The position numbers and the translations under genes were made by a program. A DNA stretch of 7,020 nucleotides from Oscillibacter sp. (lineage in GTDB: Bacteria; Bacillota; Clostridia; Oscillospirales; Oscillospiraceae), in assembly GCA_003522105.1 (NCBI GenBank), contig DPGF01000058.1, positions 796 to 7,815 of the forward strand, in the 5' to 3' direction. Each line of letters opens with the position of its first letter. Within the stretch, counting starts at the first letter, position 1. Shown here one piece after another: positions 5,732 to 7,020 of this stretch. The notes beneath the pieces are model-generated. The model worked only from the letters and a program-made list of their open reading frames with translations, ran no database searches and was not told the DNA's origin.

Positions 5732-7020
5732 ATGGCAAACGAAAAGAAAGTCGCACGGGAGCCCAGTTTTATTCTGGCGCTGATTCCCATTGTGGCAATG
5801 ATCGGGTTCATGCTTTATTGCTTCCTCGGTCATTCCGAATCCGGTTATCATGACGCGCACATGCCCCTGGTCCTGTCCATCGTCGTCGCCTGCATCGTCG
5901 GCTTCGCCTGCGGCCACAGCTTCCAGGATATGCTCGCCGGTATGATCGATCGTCTGGCAGCTTCCATGGAAGCCGTTCTGATCCTCTGCACCGTCGGTTT
6001 CCTCGTCGCCAGCTTCATGGCCTCCGGCGCGATCCCTTCCCTGATCGTCTACGGCCTTGACCTGCTGACCCCGAAGCTGTTCCTGCCCATCGGCTGCATC
6101 CTCTGCGCGATCGTCGGTATGGCGTGCGGCTCCTCCTGGACCACCACCGCCACCATCGGTCTTGCGTTCCTCGGCATCGGCGCGGGCCTCGGCATCCCTG
6201 CCCCCATCACCGCCGGTATGATCATCTCCGGCGCGTATGTCGGCGATAAGTTCTCCCCCCTGTCCGATACCACCAACCTTGCCGCGGCTGTTGCCGAGAC
6301 CGGCCTGTTCGACCACGTCACCGCGATGGTCTCCAGCACCGGCCCGACCCTCGTCATCGCCCTGATCCTCTACACCATCCTCGGCCTGAACGTTGACACC
6401 AGCGCCTATGATCCCGCTGTTGCTCAGAGCATTCAGGACGCGTTCCGCGGTTCCTTCAATATCTCCCCGGTTCTGCTCATTCCCATCATCGTTGTTATCG
6501 TGATGTGCGTCCTGCGTGTGCCCGGCCTGGTCGGCATTGCCGCCTCCGTCGCCACCGCAACGATCTTCATGATCATCTTCCAGTCCACCGACATCTACGG
6601 CTCCCGCGCCCTGGGCGACATCTTCAACACGCTGCACTACGGTATCGGCGTTGAGACCGGCAACGAAGTCGCTGACTCCATCCTCGGCAAAGCCAAGGGC
6701 ATGGACGGCACCATGTGGACCATCAACCTCATCCTTGTCGCTCTCGCTTACGGCGGCGCGCTCGAGCGCTGCGGCTGCATCGAGCGTCTGTTCGGCGGCC
6801 TCAAGCACAAGATCCACTCCGTTGGCAGCCTGATCCTCGCCACCCTGCTGACCTCCATCTTCTGCGACGCCACCATGTGCGACCAGTTCCTCGGCATTGG
6901 CGTTCCCGCCCCCATCTATGCCGACAAGTATGATGAGCTCGGCCTCGGCCGCAATATGCTCTCCCGTTCTCTGGAAGATGCCGGTACCCTCTGGGCTGTT
7001 ATGTTCCCCTGGACCGGCTG
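5732..7020 (+). CDS. nhaC: NhaC family Na+/H+ antiporter, 3' end outside window
   Basis: An integral membrane protein open to the right edge, with 429 residues visible of a family usually about 450-500 long, so only the last part is missing. NhaC proteins exchange sodium for protons across the cytoplasmic membrane; some relatives carry out malate/lactate or amino-acid coupled exchange instead. Several hydrophobic spans are visible, including about 13-33, 45-61, 80-108 and 130-155. The family signature 'GAYVGDKFSPLSDTTNLAAA' lies at 167-186, preceded by a 'GSSWTTTATIG' segment, and 'EDAGTLWAVMFPW' lies near the visible end. ATG 5732 follows GAGAGG (5715-5720) by 11 bases. An in-frame ATG at 5708 would add eight residues, but it has no visible ribosome binding site and would place that site inside the gene. 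Codons end strongly in C, as in well-expressed genes. The ion specificity is inferred from family only. Confidence 0.93.
   Translation, partial: MANEKKVAREPSFILALIPIVAMIGFMLYCFLGHSESGYHDAHMPLVLSIVVACIVGFACGHSFQDMLAGMIDRLAASMEAVLILCTVGFLVASFMASGAIPSLIVYGLDLLTPKLFLPIGCILCAIVGMACGSSWTTTATIGLAFLGIGAGLGIPAPITAGMIISGAYVGDKFSPLSDTTNLAAAVAETGLFDHVTAMVSSTGPTLVIALILYTILGLNVDTSAYDPAVAQSIQDAFRGSFNISPVLLIPIIVVIVMCVLRVPGLVGIAASVATATIFMIIFQSTDIYGSRALGDIFNTLHYGIGVETGNEVADSILGKAKGMDGTMWTINLILVALAYGGALERCGCIERLFGGLKHKIHSVGSLILATLLTSIFCDATMCDQFLGIGVPAPIYADKYDELGLGRNMLSRSLEDAGTLWAVMFPWTG

Noticed and set aside
5516..6817. 433-codon open frame on the minus strand opposite nhaC and its leader
   Set aside because: It is antisense to a clear NhaC protein. 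Its translation is low-complexity Asp/Gly/Ala/Glu-rich, as expected from the complement of C-ending codons, and it runs into the nhaC leader and promoter.

Overview
The window suggests a GC-rich member of the Clostridia, probably Oscillospiraceae-like (Faecalibacterium/Intestinimonas-type gut Firmicutes). This is an inference from three things: high GC coding with strong C/G third-position preference, AT-rich promoters of near-consensus sigma-A type, and a gene set (YerC/YecD TrpR-like protein, UTRA-type GntR regulator, NhaC antiporter, HisRS) typical of Firmicutes. No mobile element, CRISPR array, tRNA or rRNA is visible.

Layout: (1) 1-2265 (+) is the 3' part of a large gene of unrecognised function, open at the left edge and closed by a strong hairpin terminator. 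(2) 2402-3178 (+) is a GntR/HutC-family transcriptional regulator with its own promoter. (3) 3232-4590 (-) is hisS, histidyl-tRNA synthetase, convergent with the regulator; the two share one bidirectional terminator. (4) 4591-5033 is a divergent intergenic region with a consensus promoter for hisS on the minus strand and a good extended -10 promoter for the next gene on the plus strand. (5) 5034-5330 (+) is a YerC/YecD-type TrpR-related DNA-binding protein with its own terminator. (6) 5380-5731 is a long intergenic region with a strong promoter and a roughly 200-nt, highly structured 5' leader. (7) 5732 to the right edge (+) is an NhaC-family Na+/H+ antiporter, cut off by the window end.

Each complete gene appears to be a single transcription unit bounded by its own promoter and terminator, so the genes do not form one operon or one obvious pathway. 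Two are likely regulators (GntR, YerC), one is core translation (hisS) and one is ion homeostasis (nhaC).

The most interesting object is the nhaC leader (about 5523-5731). It contains a long multi-part hairpin starting at the predicted transcript 5' end and ending on a T8 tract, an overlapping alternative hairpin that would sequester that T8 tract, further hairpins, and a 7-nt apical loop perfectly complementary to a segment just before the nhaC ribosome binding site. I could not match it to a riboswitch class from memory. It is a candidate cis-regulatory RNA, possibly sensing an ion or a small molecule. The rest of the window looks like ordinary chromosome.
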